Shown: positions 8,089 through 17,649 of the stretch, piece after piece
Layout: each line of letters begins with the position of its first letter
Position numbering within the stretch: position 1 is the stretch's first letter
From: Verrucomicrobiaceae bacterium
GTDB taxonomy: Bacteria > Verrucomicrobiota > Verrucomicrobiia > Verrucomicrobiales > Akkermansiaceae
Reading direction: 5' to 3'
NCBI GenBank assembly: GCA_027491155.1
Contig: JAIXWR010000034.1
Span: 62,001 to 126,000, forward strand
DNA length: 64,000 nt
Program-made: the position numbers and the translations under genes
The notes under the pieces: generated by a model
Told to the model about the DNA's origin: nothing
The model's input: the letters and a program-made list of their open reading frames with translations, nothing else
Database searches by the model: none

Positions 8089-10509
8089 ATGGCACGGGTC
8101 TTTCTTCCAATCACCGGCATGCTGGCAGGCATGGCGGTCGCCGGTTCCGGTGGCGAGCTGCGCTTCAACCGGGAAATCCGGCCGATCCTTGCCGACCGTT
8201 GTTTCGCCTGCCACGGACCCGACGAGAAAACCCGCGAGGGCGACCTCCGGCTCGATGTCCGCGAGGAAGCGGTCGACCCCAAGCTCGGCGCGATCGTTCC
8301 CGGCAAGCCGGAGGAAAGCGAACTGATCGCCCGGATTTTCGAAACCGATCCGGACGAGATGATGCCTCCACCGAACCATCCGGTGCCCTTGAAGGATTCC
8401 GAAAAGGAGACCCTCAGGCAATGGATCGCCGAGGGCGCGAAGTACGAAGGCCACTGGGCGTTCACCCGCGCCGAACGTTCGGACGACCGGGGTCCGGCGG
8501 CCATCGACCGCTTCATCGACCGGCAGCTCCGCGCCGAAGGCATGGAGCGCGAACCGGAGGCCTCGCGGGAAACCCTGATCCGCCGGCTCAGCCTGGACCT
8601 CAACGGCATCCCGCCGACGGTCGGGGAAGTCGACGCCTTCCTCGCCGATGGCTCGCCCGATGCCTACGAGCGGCTGGTCGACCGCCTGCTCGCGTCGCCC
8701 CGCTACGGCGAGCGCATGGCGATGTGGTGGCTCGACGGCGCGCGCTACGCCGACTCGCACGGATTCCAAGCCGACTGGGAGCGCTACCAGTGGCCGTGGC
8801 GCGACTGGGTGATCAACGCCTTCAACCGCAACCAGCCCTTCGACCGGTTCACCATCGAGCAACTGGCCGGCGACCTGTTGCCGGGCGCCACGCAGGACCA
8901 GATCGTCGCCACCGGATTCGGCCGCAACCACCGGATCAATACCGAAGGCGGCGCGCTCGACGAGGAATGGCTGATCGAGAACGTGATGGACCGCGTGGAA
9001 ACCACCGGTTCCGTCTGGCTCGGCCTGACGCTCGGCTGCGCCCGCTGCCACGATCACAAATACGACCCGCTCTCGCAGCGCGAGTTCTACCAGCTCTTCT
9101 CGTTCTTCAACAACATCCCCGAACAGGGCAAAGGTCCCGGCCGGCAAGGGAACTTCGAACCGGTGCTCAAGCTCTCCTCGCCCGAACAGGAAGAGCAGCT
9201 CGCCAGTCTCGGCCGCCGCATCCAGGAAACCGAGAAGTTGCTCCTTCCCTGGCTCCCCAAAAACCAGCAAGGCCTCGTCAACACGGCCTTCGGGGACCGC
9301 GGCGGCAACGCCGACGCCAACCTCGTCAAAGCCATCAAGGCGATCAAGGAGCCCGCCGCCGCACCGCACAAGAAGACGGTGCTGGCCCTCCGCGACCAGC
9401 GAGCCCGTTTGGAGACGACCCTCCCGTCGGTGATGGTGATGAAGGAAATGCCGAAGCCGAGGAAGACCCACATCCTCGAGCGCGGCGACTATTTGAATCC
9501 CCGCGAGGAGGTCCATGCCGCATTGCCCGCCTTCCTTCCGCCCTTGCCTGCCGGGGAACCGATGAACCGCCTCGGCTTCGCCCGCTGGCTCGTCCACCGC
9601 GACCACCCGCTCACCGCCCGCGTCCAGGCCAACCGCCTTTGGGAACTGCTGTTCGGTGCCGGCCTCGTGGAGTCCAGCGAGAACCTCGGCGTGCAAGCCG
9701 ACTGGCCCAGCCACCCGGAACTGCTCGACTGGCTCGCGGTGGAATTCATGGAGAACGGCTGGGACGTGAAGGCGCTCGTGAAGACCATCGTCATGAGCTC
9801 GACCTACCGGCAGTCGAGCCGGGTGGACCCGCAAAAGCTGGCGAAGGATCCCAAGAACCGCCTGCTCGCCCGCGGCCCGCGTTTCCGCGTCCAGGCGGAG
9901 ACCGTCCGCGACCAGGCCCTGGCGATCGCCGGCTTGCTCAAGGAAAAGACCGGCGGCCCTTCCGTCCGCCCCTATCAGCCGGACGGCATCTGGAGCGAGG
10001 TCAACTTCTACGGGAACCTTCGTAATTACGCCCACGCCACCGACGGCAACCAATACCGCCGCAGCCTCTACACCATCTGGAAACGCACCGCGGCACCGCC
10101 GGGCATGACCTTGTTCGACATGCCGAGCCGCGAGATCTGCACCGTCCGACGCCCGCGCACCAACACCCCGCTGCAAGCGCTCGCCCTGATGAACGACGTG
10201 ACCTACGTCGAGGCCTCGCGGAAGTTCGCCGAGCGGATGATGGCCCATGGCAGCACCCCCGCCGAATGGCTGGCCTGGGGCTGGCGCCAGGCGACCGCCC
10301 GGAAAGCACAGCCAGCCGAACTCGATGTCCTGACCCGTGGCTACGAGCGCCGCCTCGCCCACTACCGCAGCGCTCCCGAAGCCGCGGCCAAGCTGCTCAA
10401 GACCGGCGAGTCCCCCGTTTCGAAAGACGCCGATCCCGCCTCGCTCGCGGCCCTCGCCGTGACCGCCAGCGTGATCCTCAACCTTGACGAAGTCATCACC
10501 CGCGAATGA
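8089..10509 (+). CDS. PSD1/DUF1549/DUF1553 cytochrome-like protein
   Basis: Secreted protein of 806 residues typical of the Planctomycetota-Verrucomicrobiota group. After a signal peptide (about 1-20) there is a Planctomycete cytochrome C domain with one c-type heme motif, CFACH at residues 38-42. It is followed by a DUF1549 region (about 140-345, with [19 protein letters not shown]) and a DUF1553 region (about 490-760, with [10 protein letters not shown] and [11 protein letters not shown]). It lacks the LamG/concanavalin-like domain that many relatives carry between them. The stop overlaps the DUF1501 start by 4 bp. These pairs are often found with sulfatases and are thought to act in polysaccharide degradation; no biochemical role is established here. 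Confidence 0.88.
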   Translation: MARVFLPITGMLAGMAVAGSGGELRFNREIRPILADRCFACHGPDEKTREGDLRLDVREEAVDPKLGAIVPGKPEESELIARIFETDPDEMMPPPNHPVPLKDSEKETLRQWIAEGAKYEGHWAFTRAERSDDRGPAAIDRFIDRQLRAEGMEREPEASRETLIRRLSLDLNGIPPTVGEVDAFLADGSPDAYERLVDRLLASPRYGERMAMWWLDGARYADSHGFQADWERYQWPWRDWVINAFNRNQPFDRFTIEQLAGDLLPGATQDQIVATGFGRNHRINTEGGALDEEWLIENVMDRVETTGSVWLGLTLGCARCHDHKYDPLSQREFYQLFSFFNNIPEQGKGPGRQGNFEPVLKLSSPEQEEQLASLGRRIQETEKLLLPWLPKNQQGLVNTAFGDRGGNADANLVKAIKAIKEPAAAPHKKTVLALRDQRARLETTLPSVMVMKEMPKPRKTHILERGDYLNPREEVHAALPAFLPPLPAGEPMNRLGFARWLVHRDHPLTARVQANRLWELLFGAGLVESSENLGVQADWPSHPELLDWLAVEFMENGWDVKALVKTIVMSSTYRQSSRVDPQKLAKDPKNRLLARGPRFRVQAETVRDQALAIAGLLKEKTGGPSVRPYQPDGIWSEVNFYGNLRNYAHATDGNQYRRSLYTIWKRTAAPPGMTLFDMPSREICTVRRPRTNTPLQALALMNDVTYVEASRKFAERMMAHGSTPAEWLAWGWRQATARKAQPAELDVLTRGYERRLAHYRSAPEAAAKLLKTGESPVSKDADPASLAALAVTASVILNLDEVITRE

Positions 10510-11942
10510 ACCCGACCGCACTCCAGGACGCGCTGAACCGCCGCACCTTCCTCAAGGGATCCGCCCACGGCTTCGGTCTCGCCGCCCTCGGTTCGCTGCT
10601 CGCCGGGGAGGCGCACGGCGGCACGCCCTTCCTCGAAAAACCGCACCACACGCCCAAGGCCAAGCGGGTCATCTACCTCTTCCAGTCCGGCGCGCCCTCG
10701 CAGATGGATCTCTTCGATCCGAAGCCGGGTCTAACAGCACGCCGCGGCGAGGAACTCCCCGCCTCGATCCGCATGGGCCAGCGGATCACCGGCATGACCT
10801 CCGGCCAGAAAACCCTGCCGGTCGCACCTTCCATCTTCCAGTTCGCCCAACATGGAAAAAGCGGCGCGTGGCTCAGCGAGCTCCTGCCCCACACCCGCAA
10901 GATCGTCGACGACCTCTGCATCGTGAAGTCGATGTTCACCGAGGCGATCAACCACGACCCCGCCGTCACCTTCCTCCAGACCGGTTCCCAGCTCGCCGGC
11001 CGGCCGAGCATCGGCTCCTGGCTTTCCTACGGCCTCGGCGCCATCAACAAGGACCTCCCGACCTACGTCGCCCTGACCTCGCGCGGCACCGGCCGCCCCG
11101 ACGACCAGCCGCTCTACGACCGCCTCTGGGGCTCCGGCTTCCTGCCGACCCAGCACTCCGGCGTGAAATTCCGCAACACCGGCGATCCCGTGCTTTTCCT
11201 CTCCGATCCCGCCGGCATCGACCGCGCCGGCCGCCGCGACATGCTCGACGACCTCGCCGCGCTCAACTCCCGCCGCCACGCGGTCGTCGGCGATCCCGAG
11301 AGCGAGGCCCGCATCGCCCAGTATGAGATGGCCTTCCGCATGCAAGCCAGCGTGCCCGAACTCACCGACATCTCCGGCGAACCGGAGTCGGTGCTGAAGC
11401 TCTACGGCCCCGAAGTGAAGCGCCCCGGCACCTACGCCGCCAACTGCCTGCTCGCCCGCCGGCTGGTCGAGCGCGACGTGCGCTTCATCCAGCTCTTCCA
11501 CCAGGGCTGGGACCACCACGGCGGACTGCCGAAGGCGCTCAAAGGCCAGTGCCGCGACACCGACGAACCCACCGCCGGCCTCTTGATCGATCTCAAGCAA
11601 CGCGGGCTGCTCGACGACACGCTCGTCGTCTGGGGCGGCGAATTCGGACGCACGATCTATTCGCAGGGCCGCCTCACCGAGACCGACTACGGCCGCGACC
11701 ACCACCCGCGCTGCTTCACCATGTGGATGGCCGGCGCCGGGATCAAGAAGGGCATCTCGATCGGCACGACCGACGACTACTGCTACAACATCCTCGAGGA
11801 TCCGGTCCACGTCCACGACCTCAACGCGACCATCCTCCACCTGCTGGGCATCGACCACGAGAAGCTGGTCTACAAGTTCCAGGGCCGCCAGTACCGCCTC
11901 ACCGACGTCCACGGCCGCCTGATCAAGAAGGCGCTCGCCTGA
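10506..11942 (+). CDS. DUF1501 protein with Tat signal
   Basis: Protein of 478 residues translationally coupled (ATGA overlap) to the PSD1 gene. The N terminus NRRTFLKG (Arg12-Arg13) followed by a hydrophobic stretch is a twin-arginine signal, so it is exported folded. The rest is a DUF1501 domain, distantly related to the alkaline phosphatase/sulfatase fold: motifs [26 protein letters not shown] and WGGEFGRT are visible. The constant pairing with DUF1549/DUF1553 proteins suggests a joint periplasmic complex. Substrate unknown. Confidence 0.88.
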   Translation: MNPTALQDALNRRTFLKGSAHGFGLAALGSLLAGEAHGGTPFLEKPHHTPKAKRVIYLFQSGAPSQMDLFDPKPGLTARRGEELPASIRMGQRITGMTSGQKTLPVAPSIFQFAQHGKSGAWLSELLPHTRKIVDDLCIVKSMFTEAINHDPAVTFLQTGSQLAGRPSIGSWLSYGLGAINKDLPTYVALTSRGTGRPDDQPLYDRLWGSGFLPTQHSGVKFRNTGDPVLFLSDPAGIDRAGRRDMLDDLAALNSRRHAVVGDPESEARIAQYEMAFRMQASVPELTDISGEPESVLKLYGPEVKRPGTYAANCLLARRLVERDVRFIQLFHQGWDHHGGLPKALKGQCRDTDEPTAGLLIDLKQRGLLDDTLVVWGGEFGRTIYSQGRLTETDYGRDHHPRCFTMWMAGAGIKKGISIGTTDDYCYNILEDPVHVHDLNATILHLLGIDHEKLVYKFQGRQYRLTDVHGRLIKKALA

Positions 11943-12001
11943 GCGGGAGACCGCCTTCCCGCTTGCCACCCCGCCGCGCGCTTCACAAAGTCGCGCCGCC
12001 C

Positions 12002-13006
12002 ATGAGCGACGTCCATTCTTCCCCGCACCAGGTCTGCATCGCCGGCACCGGCAGCTACCTCCCGGAGAAAGTCCTCACCAATGCCGACCTCGAGAAGATC
12101 GTCGAGACCTCGGACGAATGGATCTTCACCCGCACCGGCATCCGCGAGCGCCGCATCGCCGCCGAGGGCGAGTTCACCTCCCACATGGCCGCCAAGGCCG
12201 GCGCGAAGGCCCTCGAACAGGCCGGCATCACCGCGGCCGACGTCGAGCTGATCATCGTCGCCACCATCACCCCGGACACCCTCACCCCCGCCACCGCCTG
12301 CTACGTCCAGCAGCAGCTCGGCACCTTCGGGGCGGTCGCCTTCGACATCTCCGCCGCCTGCTCCGGCTTCCTCTACGCGATGAAGATCGCGAAACGCCTG
12401 ATTTCCGACGGAGCGTTCAACAACGCCCTGATCATCGGCGCCGAGAAGCTCTCCTCCTTCATCAACTGGGAAGACCGCAACACCTGCGTGCTCTTCGGCG
12501 ACGGTGCCGGTGCCGCCGTCCTGCGCCGCGCCGCGCCGGAAGAGGGCTCCATCCTCGCCACCGAAATGGGCACCGACGGCGGCCTCTGCCACCTCATCCA
12601 GATCCCCGGCGGCGGATCGGCCCTGCCCATCACCGCGGAAAACGTCGGCCAGCACCTCGCCAGCCTAACGATGATGGGCAAGGAGGTCTTCAAGCATGCC
12701 GTGAACCGCATGAAGGAGTCCGCCGAAAAGGTCATCGAGCGCGCCGGACTCCAACCGGAGGACATCGCCCTCGTCGTCCCCCACCAGGCGAACCTCCGCA
12801 TCATCGACGCCATCGCCGACCGCCTTTCCGTCCCCACCGAGCGCGTCTTCGTCAACTTGCAGAAATACGGCAACACCTCCGCCGCCGCCGTGGCCATCGC
12901 GCTCGACGAGGCGAACCGCAGCGGCGCGATCAAACGCGGCGAGCACGTGGTGATGGTCGTCTTCGGCGCCGGCCTCACCTGGGCCGCCGCCGCGGTGCGA
13001 TGGTGA
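12002..13006 (+). CDS. fabH: 3-oxoacyl-ACP synthase III
   Basis: Beta-ketoacyl-ACP synthase III, which condenses acetyl-CoA (or a branched acyl-CoA) with malonyl-ACP to start fatty acid synthesis in the cytoplasm. The 334-residue length is normal. The catalytic triad is complete: Cys120 in SAACSGF, His261 in VPHQAN and Asn291 in YGNTSA. The N-terminal DEWIFTRTGIRERR is the usual substrate-entry segment. The start at 12002 was chosen because the longer open frame upstream lies inside the DUF1501 gene. No other fab genes are adjacent. Confidence 0.95.
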   Translation: MSDVHSSPHQVCIAGTGSYLPEKVLTNADLEKIVETSDEWIFTRTGIRERRIAAEGEFTSHMAAKAGAKALEQAGITAADVELIIVATITPDTLTPATACYVQQQLGTFGAVAFDISAACSGFLYAMKIAKRLISDGAFNNALIIGAEKLSSFINWEDRNTCVLFGDGAGAAVLRRAAPEEGSILATEMGTDGGLCHLIQIPGGGSALPITAENVGQHLASLTMMGKEVFKHAVNRMKESAEKVIERAGLQPEDIALVVPHQANLRIIDAIADRLSVPTERVFVNLQKYGNTSAAAVAIALDEANRSGAIKRGEHVVMVVFGAGLTWAAAAVRW

Positions 13007-13040
13007 CGGCGGAATCCAGAAGCAAGAACCGAAAGACAAG

Positions 13041-13069
13041 AGGAGCCGCCGTCGAAACTGCGGCCTCCT
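13041..13069 (+). terminator. Hairpin after fabH, possible terminator
   Basis: AGGAGCCGC and GCGGCCTCCT can pair with one bulged base around a 10-nt loop. The following sequence (GATCTTCC) has no real U tract, so this may be only an attenuating hairpin before the transporter gene. Confidence 0.3.
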
Positions 13070-13101
13070 GATCTTCCTGCTCGCGTCTCCCAGCTCATCC
13101 C

Positions 13102-14985
13102 ATGTCCTACCGCACCTCTCCCGCCGACCTCGAAGGACAACCTCCCGGCGTCCCGCACATCATCGCCAACGAGGCCGCCGAACGGTTCTCGTTCTACGGA
13201 ATGAAGGCCGTGCTCGCGGTGTTCATGGTGGAATACCTGCACCTGATGGACGCCCAGCAGGGCATCCCCATGAGCGAGGCCGCCGCCGCGGAGAAGGTGC
13301 ACCTCTTCAATACCGCGGTTTACGCGACACCCCTGATCGGGGCGCTCCTTGCCGACGTCTTCCTCGGGAAATACCGGACCATCATCGCCCTCTCGATCGT
13401 CTACTGCGCCGGCCACGCCGCCCTGGCCCTGATGGGAACGAACGGCCCTTCCGCGCTGTGGCTGTTCACCGGCCTCGCCTTGATCGCCCTCGGCTCCGGA
13501 GGGATCAAGCCCTGCGTCTCCGCCCACGTCGGCGACCAGTTCGGCGCGCGGAATTCCCACCTGCTGCCCAAGGTCTTCAACTGGTTCTATTTCTCGATCA
13601 ACATCGGCGCCTTCGTTTCGATGCTGCTCACCCCCTGGCTGCTCCAATGGTACGGCCCCCACTGGGCCTTCGGCGTTCCCGGGGTGCTGATGCTGCTGGC
13701 CACGCTCCTCTTCTGGATGGGCCGGCACCGCTTCATCCACGTGCCCGCGGGCGGCAAGCGCTTCGTGCGGGAATGCTTCAGCCGCCAGGGCATGAACGTG
13801 CTGCTGAAGCTCCTGCCGCTTTACCTGTTCGTCGCGATGTTCTGGGCGCTGTTCGACCAGACCAGCTCCACCTGGATCTTCCAGTCCCGCGACATGGACC
13901 TCCGCTTCCTCGGCATGGAGTGGCTGCCCTCGCAGATCCAGTCGCTGAACTCGGTCTTCGTCCTCACCTTCATCCCGCTCTTCTCCTACCTCGTCTATCC
14001 GATGATCGACCGCGTCTGGAACCTGACGCCGCTCCGCAAGGTCGGGCTCGGGCTTTTCATCATGGTCAGTTCGTTCGCGCTGGTGGCCTTGATCCAGTCG
14101 TGGATCGATGCCGGCGAGAAACCGTCGATCTCCTGGCAGATCCTCGCCTTCGCGCTGCTGACCGTCGCGGAAGTGATGGTTTCCATCGTCGCGCTGGAGT
14201 TCGCCTACACCCAGGCGCCCAAGACGATGAAATCGCTCCTGATGTGCTACTACCTCGGCGCGGTCGCCCTGGGAAATCTCCTCGTGGCGCAGGTCAACCA
14301 CTTCATCCAGATCCCGAGCGCCGCGGCCGAACAGTTCGAGGCCCAGGTGAAAACCCTCGAGCCCGACTGGCGGGAATCCCCCCGCACCGTGGTCCTGGCC
14401 GGATACGACGGGGTGACCGGCCGTGGGGACGACGACTTCATCCAGAAAGTCGAGGAGGGCCGCCCTACCACGCTGACCATCCCGGGACAGGCCGCCTACG
14501 AAAGCGCCGTGGCAACAATCGTGGAAGCCGCCCGCAAGAACAACGACCGGCTTCCTCCCGTATCGTCGGTGACCGGCCTCGGCAACGATCCCTGGGGCTC
14601 TCCCATCCGCTACGAGATCCTCAATTCCTCCGGCTTCCGGGTGATTAGCGACGGGCCCGACCGCAAGCCGCTCACGCGCTGGGACCAGGGGATCACGGTG
14701 GAGGTCGAGAAACCGCAAGCCGCGGCCGGGAAATCCTGGTTCGACCGTTTTCGCCCGGATGAACCCTGGCTCGATTCGCACAAGAAAGCCCTCGGCATCC
14801 AGCAAGACGCCGCACCCACCGCCGAGGACGGCACCCGCTACGAAAGCACCGCGTTTTCCGGCGGCCAGACCAAACTCCGGGGCGCGGCGTACTTCAACTT
14901 CTTCACCTGGCTGATGCTCGGCACCGCGGTGCTCTTCATCCCCTTCGCCCTGGTTTACCGGCCGAAGACCTACCTGCAAGACTAG
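13102..14985 (+). CDS. POT/PTR2-family peptide transporter with an extramembrane insert
   Basis: Proton-coupled oligopeptide symporter of the inner membrane, 627 residues against the usual 450-520. The family signature ERFSFYGMKAVL is at about residues 27-38, with FNWFYFSINIGAF and the later FAYTQAPKTMKS (about 366-377). After this last conserved helix pair there is a soluble stretch of roughly 190 residues (about 405-590) before a final membrane segment (YFNFFTWLMLGTAVLFIPFA). The insert contains GNDPWGSPIRYEI and a following S-D-G-P-D, like the C-terminal calcium-site region of type II secretion pseudopilin G. The last base overlaps the GTG start of the tatD gene. Confidence 0.85.
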   Translation: MSYRTSPADLEGQPPGVPHIIANEAAERFSFYGMKAVLAVFMVEYLHLMDAQQGIPMSEAAAAEKVHLFNTAVYATPLIGALLADVFLGKYRTIIALSIVYCAGHAALALMGTNGPSALWLFTGLALIALGSGGIKPCVSAHVGDQFGARNSHLLPKVFNWFYFSINIGAFVSMLLTPWLLQWYGPHWAFGVPGVLMLLATLLFWMGRHRFIHVPAGGKRFVRECFSRQGMNVLLKLLPLYLFVAMFWALFDQTSSTWIFQSRDMDLRFLGMEWLPSQIQSLNSVFVLTFIPLFSYLVYPMIDRVWNLTPLRKVGLGLFIMVSSFALVALIQSWIDAGEKPSISWQILAFALLTVAEVMVSIVALEFAYTQAPKTMKSLLMCYYLGAVALGNLLVAQVNHFIQIPSAAAEQFEAQVKTLEPDWRESPRTVVLAGYDGVTGRGDDDFIQKVEEGRPTTLTIPGQAAYESAVATIVEAARKNNDRLPPVSSVTGLGNDPWGSPIRYEILNSSGFRVISDGPDRKPLTRWDQGITVEVEKPQAAAGKSWFDRFRPDEPWLDSHKKALGIQQDAAPTAEDGTRYESTAFSGGQTKLRGAAYFNFFTWLMLGTAVLFIPFALVYRPKTYLQD

Positions 14986-15800
14986 TGCTCACCGATTCCC
15001 ACTGCCACCTCGCCAGCCACCGCTTCGACCCGGCCGAAGTCCCCGCGCTGGTGGACCGCGCGAAACAAGCCGGCGTGAACCGCATGGTCAGCCTGGTCAC
15101 CGGGCTCGACGACCTCGATGCCAACCTCGCCATCGCCGCCGCGCACCCCGAGGTCTCCGTCTGCATCGGCATCCATCCCTGCCACGTACACGAGGCGCCG
15201 GACGATGCGATCGAGCACCTCCGCCCCCACGCTGCCGACCCGCGCGTCTGCGGCATCGGCGAGACCGGACTCGATTACTACCACCCGGCGCCGGAAGGCT
15301 GGAGCGAATCCTCCTTCCGCCAGCGCCAGCGCGATTTTCTCGAAGCCCACTTCCGCCTCGCCGCGGAGTCAGGCTTGAACGTCGTCATCCACACCCGCGA
15401 CAGCACGGGCGATGCGTCGTTCCAGGACGCGCTGGCCATCTACCGCAAGCACGCCGCCGAAGTTCGCGCGGTCTTCCACTGCTTCATCGGGCCGCTGGCA
15501 AACGCCCGCGAGGTGATCGCACTCGGCGGACTTGTTTCGTTCGGCGGCGTCGCCACCTTCAAGAACGCCACCGACGTGCTCTCCACCGCCGCCGCGATGA
15601 GCGCCGGCACCTTCATGCTGGAGACCGACTCGCCCTACCTCGCGCCTGTTCCTTTCCGCGGCAAACGCAACGAACCCTCCTACGTCCGCCACGTCGCCGA
15701 GCACCTCGCCGCCGCGCGCGGCGAGTCCTTGCAAGACCTCGCGCAATCGACCGGCGAGACCGCTTCGCGCTTCTTCCGGTTTGCATCATGCCGCGGGTGA
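14985..15800 (+). CDS. tatD: TatD-family metal-dependent hydrolase
   Basis: TatD-type TIM-barrel hydrolase (DNase / 3'-exonuclease family), 271 residues. The metal-binding motif DSHCHL is at the N terminus, with IGIHPCH, GIGETGLDYY, VIHTRD, VFHCF and LETDSPYL following in the usual order. Translation starts at a GTG that shares one base with the transporter stop codon, so the two genes are probably coupled. The cellular role may be DNA repair or turnover; the exact substrate cannot be told from sequence. Confidence 0.92.
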   Translation: MLTDSHCHLASHRFDPAEVPALVDRAKQAGVNRMVSLVTGLDDLDANLAIAAAHPEVSVCIGIHPCHVHEAPDDAIEHLRPHAADPRVCGIGETGLDYYHPAPEGWSESSFRQRQRDFLEAHFRLAAESGLNVVIHTRDSTGDASFQDALAIYRKHAAEVRAVFHCFIGPLANAREVIALGGLVSFGGVATFKNATDVLSTAAAMSAGTFMLETDSPYLAPVPFRGKRNEPSYVRHVAEHLAAARGESLQDLAQSTGETASRFFRFASCRG

Positions 15801-15904
15801 TGGTCAGGATTTGAACAAACGACCGGAGCCGCCCCGTTACTCCGGCAACACGTCGGCGCTTTCCAAGCCGGTCACCGCTTGTTAATCCCATCCATACCGA
15901 ATCC

Positions 15905-16510
15905 ATGAGCCATTCCCATTATCTCGTCCTGGCCGCGGCCTGCCTCCTTCCCTCCTGCTCGCTCTTCAACAAGAACGAGGAGAACTACGACACCATCGAC
16001 GGCGCCGGCGACGCCGCCTACGACACCTCCAATCCCTACGGCGTCCCCGGCGACGCGGCGGCGGAATCCGTCCCCTACCAGCCGATCAACCCGCCGGCCG
16101 ACAACCCGACCTATTCGCAGGCCGCCTACGAAGACACCGGCACCACCCCGGCACCCGCCGAACCGGCAGCCGCACCGCCCGTCTCCGCCAGCACCTCGCA
16201 CACCGTCGTCCGCGGCGACACGCTCGGCGGCATCGCACGCCGCTACGGCGTGAGCACCTCGGCCATCAAGCAGGCCAACGGCATGACCAGCGACACGGTC
16301 GTGCTCGGCAGGAAGCTCGTGATCCCCGGAGCCTCCGGCCGCGCCGCCGCTCCCGCCGCTTCCTCCGGCGGCAAGACCCACGTCGTGGTGAAAGGCGACA
16401 CGCTCGACCGCATCAGCCGCAAATACGGCGTGAGCATCGATGCGATCAAGCAAGCCAACGGCATGAGCTCGGACACCGTGATCCTCGGCTCCAAGCTGCG
16501 CATCCCCTGA
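15905..16510 (+). CDS. Lipoprotein with two LysM domains
   Basis: Secreted lipoprotein of 201 residues: signal peptide with lipobox LLPSC (Cys18), an acidic and Pro/Ala-rich linker (about 25-97), then two LysM peptidoglycan-binding domains at about 98-140 and 157-201. Both show the HxVxxGDTLxxIxxxYGVS core, and the pair is nearly identical (IKQANGMTSDTV versus IKQANGMSSDTV), which points to a recent duplication. No enzymatic domain is present, so it is likely a wall-anchoring or scaffold protein. The next gene starts 13 bp downstream and is probably co-transcribed. Confidence 0.88.
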   Translation: MSHSHYLVLAAACLLPSCSLFNKNEENYDTIDGAGDAAYDTSNPYGVPGDAAAESVPYQPINPPADNPTYSQAAYEDTGTTPAPAEPAAAPPVSASTSHTVVRGDTLGGIARRYGVSTSAIKQANGMTSDTVVLGRKLVIPGASGRAAAPAASSGGKTHVVVKGDTLDRISRKYGVSIDAIKQANGMSSDTVILGSKLRIP

Positions 16511-16523
16511 ACCTTCCCGGACC

Positions 16524-17495
16524 ATGCCTTCCCTCCTCCGTTTCACGACATTCGCTTCCCTCCTGTGCGCGGCCTGCTGCGTCGCCCAGGAATTGAAACC
16601 GGAGGAGGACCCCTACGCCGGTCTCCCGCCCAAGCGCGCCGCGCTCGAGAGGATGCTCTCCGAACGCGGTGCGATCGCCGACTTCGAGGCCGCGGTCGAT
16701 GCCGCACGCAAGCTGGGCGTCGGCGAGCAGGCCATCCTCGAAGCCACCTTCCTCTACCACGTCGACCGCCGCGAGGACGACAAGCTCGCGGCGATGATGC
16801 CGGAGTTCCTCAAGCGGAAGGACAGCTTCAAGCTCGACGAATCCGAGATCTTCGCCGTCCGCGAGGACTGGCTCGCGGTGGTCGAGTACGTGCAGGCCAT
16901 CGCCGCCTTGAAGAAGGACGACCGCGATGGATTCAAGAAGCACATCACCGAGGCCTTCTGGCTCAGCCCGCGCCAGGGCAGCGCGTTCGCGCCGCACATC
17001 GACCGCCTCCGCCTCGACGAGTCGATGAGCAAGATCAAGGTCGACACCGCGGCCAAGCTTGCCCCGCTGTTCGGCGGCGATGCGGTGGAACTCGCCACGC
17101 TGCTCAAGGATCGCAAGGCGCTGCTGTTCCACTTCTGGTCGCCGTGGTCGCGCGAGTGCGAGGACAGCATGCCCGACTTCAAGGTGACCGCACTCGAACT
17201 GGAGAAGAACGGCATCGCCGTGGCATCGCTGGTCTTCGAGTCCACGCCCGATGCGCTGGCGGATTCCAAGCGCATTGCCGGCACTCTCGGCACTCCGCCG
17301 CCGGGCGCATGGCTGGTGGACCGCGAGAAGGATTCCTTCCACCGCCTGCTGCGCATCCAGAGTGTTCCATCGATGGTGCTCGTCTCTCCCGAGGGCCGCG
17401 TGATCTTCAACGGGCACCCGTCCGAAGACCACTTGTGGGAAGCGCTCGCGGGCATCGCGCCCGCCATCAAGCGGCCCGCCGTCGCGGAAGAGTGA
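16524..17495 (+). CDS. Thioredoxin-like protein lacking the CxxC motif
   Basis: Exported protein of 323 residues (signal peptide about 1-21). The middle (about 30-180) is helical and charged with no motif I recognise. The C-terminal part is a TlpA/thioredoxin-like fold: LLFHFWSPWSRECEDSMPDF begins near residue 198, then SVPSMVLVSPEGRVIFNG carries the cis-Pro. Where active thioredoxins have WCxxC, this has WSREC, so only one cysteine remains and dithiol oxidoreductase activity is unlikely. It may act as a chaperone or binding protein. It follows the LysM lipoprotein by 13 bp, which suggests an envelope role. Confidence 0.75.
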   Translation: MPSLLRFTTFASLLCAACCVAQELKPEEDPYAGLPPKRAALERMLSERGAIADFEAAVDAARKLGVGEQAILEATFLYHVDRREDDKLAAMMPEFLKRKDSFKLDESEIFAVREDWLAVVEYVQAIAALKKDDRDGFKKHITEAFWLSPRQGSAFAPHIDRLRLDESMSKIKVDTAAKLAPLFGGDAVELATLLKDRKALLFHFWSPWSRECEDSMPDFKVTALELEKNGIAVASLVFESTPDALADSKRIAGTLGTPPPGAWLVDREKDSFHRLLRIQSVPSMVLVSPEGRVIFNGHPSEDHLWEALAGIAPAIKRPAVAEE

Positions 17496-17506
17496 GACGC
17501 TCCAAT

Positions 17507-17522
17507 TACGACGTTCATCGTA
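17507..17522. promoter_or_regulatory. Palindrome TACGA-N6-TCGTA upstream of the BlaI-type gene
   Basis: Perfect 5-bp inverted repeat about 130 bp before the BlaI-H1 start. BlaI/MecI repressors bind dyads with TACA/TGTA arms, so this could be an autoregulatory operator; that is inference. It also lies just after the stop of the preceding gene. Confidence 0.35.
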
Positions 17523-17534
17523 GTTGAAATCGGG

Positions 17535-17554
17535 TTTCCGGACAGCTCCGGAAA
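17535..17554. promoter_or_regulatory. Inverted repeat TTTCCGGA-N4-TCCGGAAA
   Basis: Perfect 8-bp arms around CAGC, between the thioredoxin-like gene and the BlaI-H1 gene. With the following TTTCG it could be a weak terminator for the upstream operon; equally it could be an operator in the promoter region of the next gene. Confidence 0.4.
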
Positions 17555-17591
17555 TTTCGTTAATCGTACTCAAAAATCGCCTAGTTTGAAC

Positions 17592-17620
17592 TTGACGGAT
17601 TTCTGAACTACTAGCTTTAT
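17592..17620 (+). promoter_or_regulatory. Candidate sigma-70 promoter of the BlaI-H1 gene
   Basis: TTGACG (17592-17597) and CTTTAT (17615-17620) with a 17-bp spacer, placing a transcription start near 17627, about 23 nt before the start codon. The surrounding DNA is AT-richer than the rest of the window. Confidence 0.4.
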
Positions 17621-17649
17621 GGTGCCACGAACCCGGCGATCACAAGATC

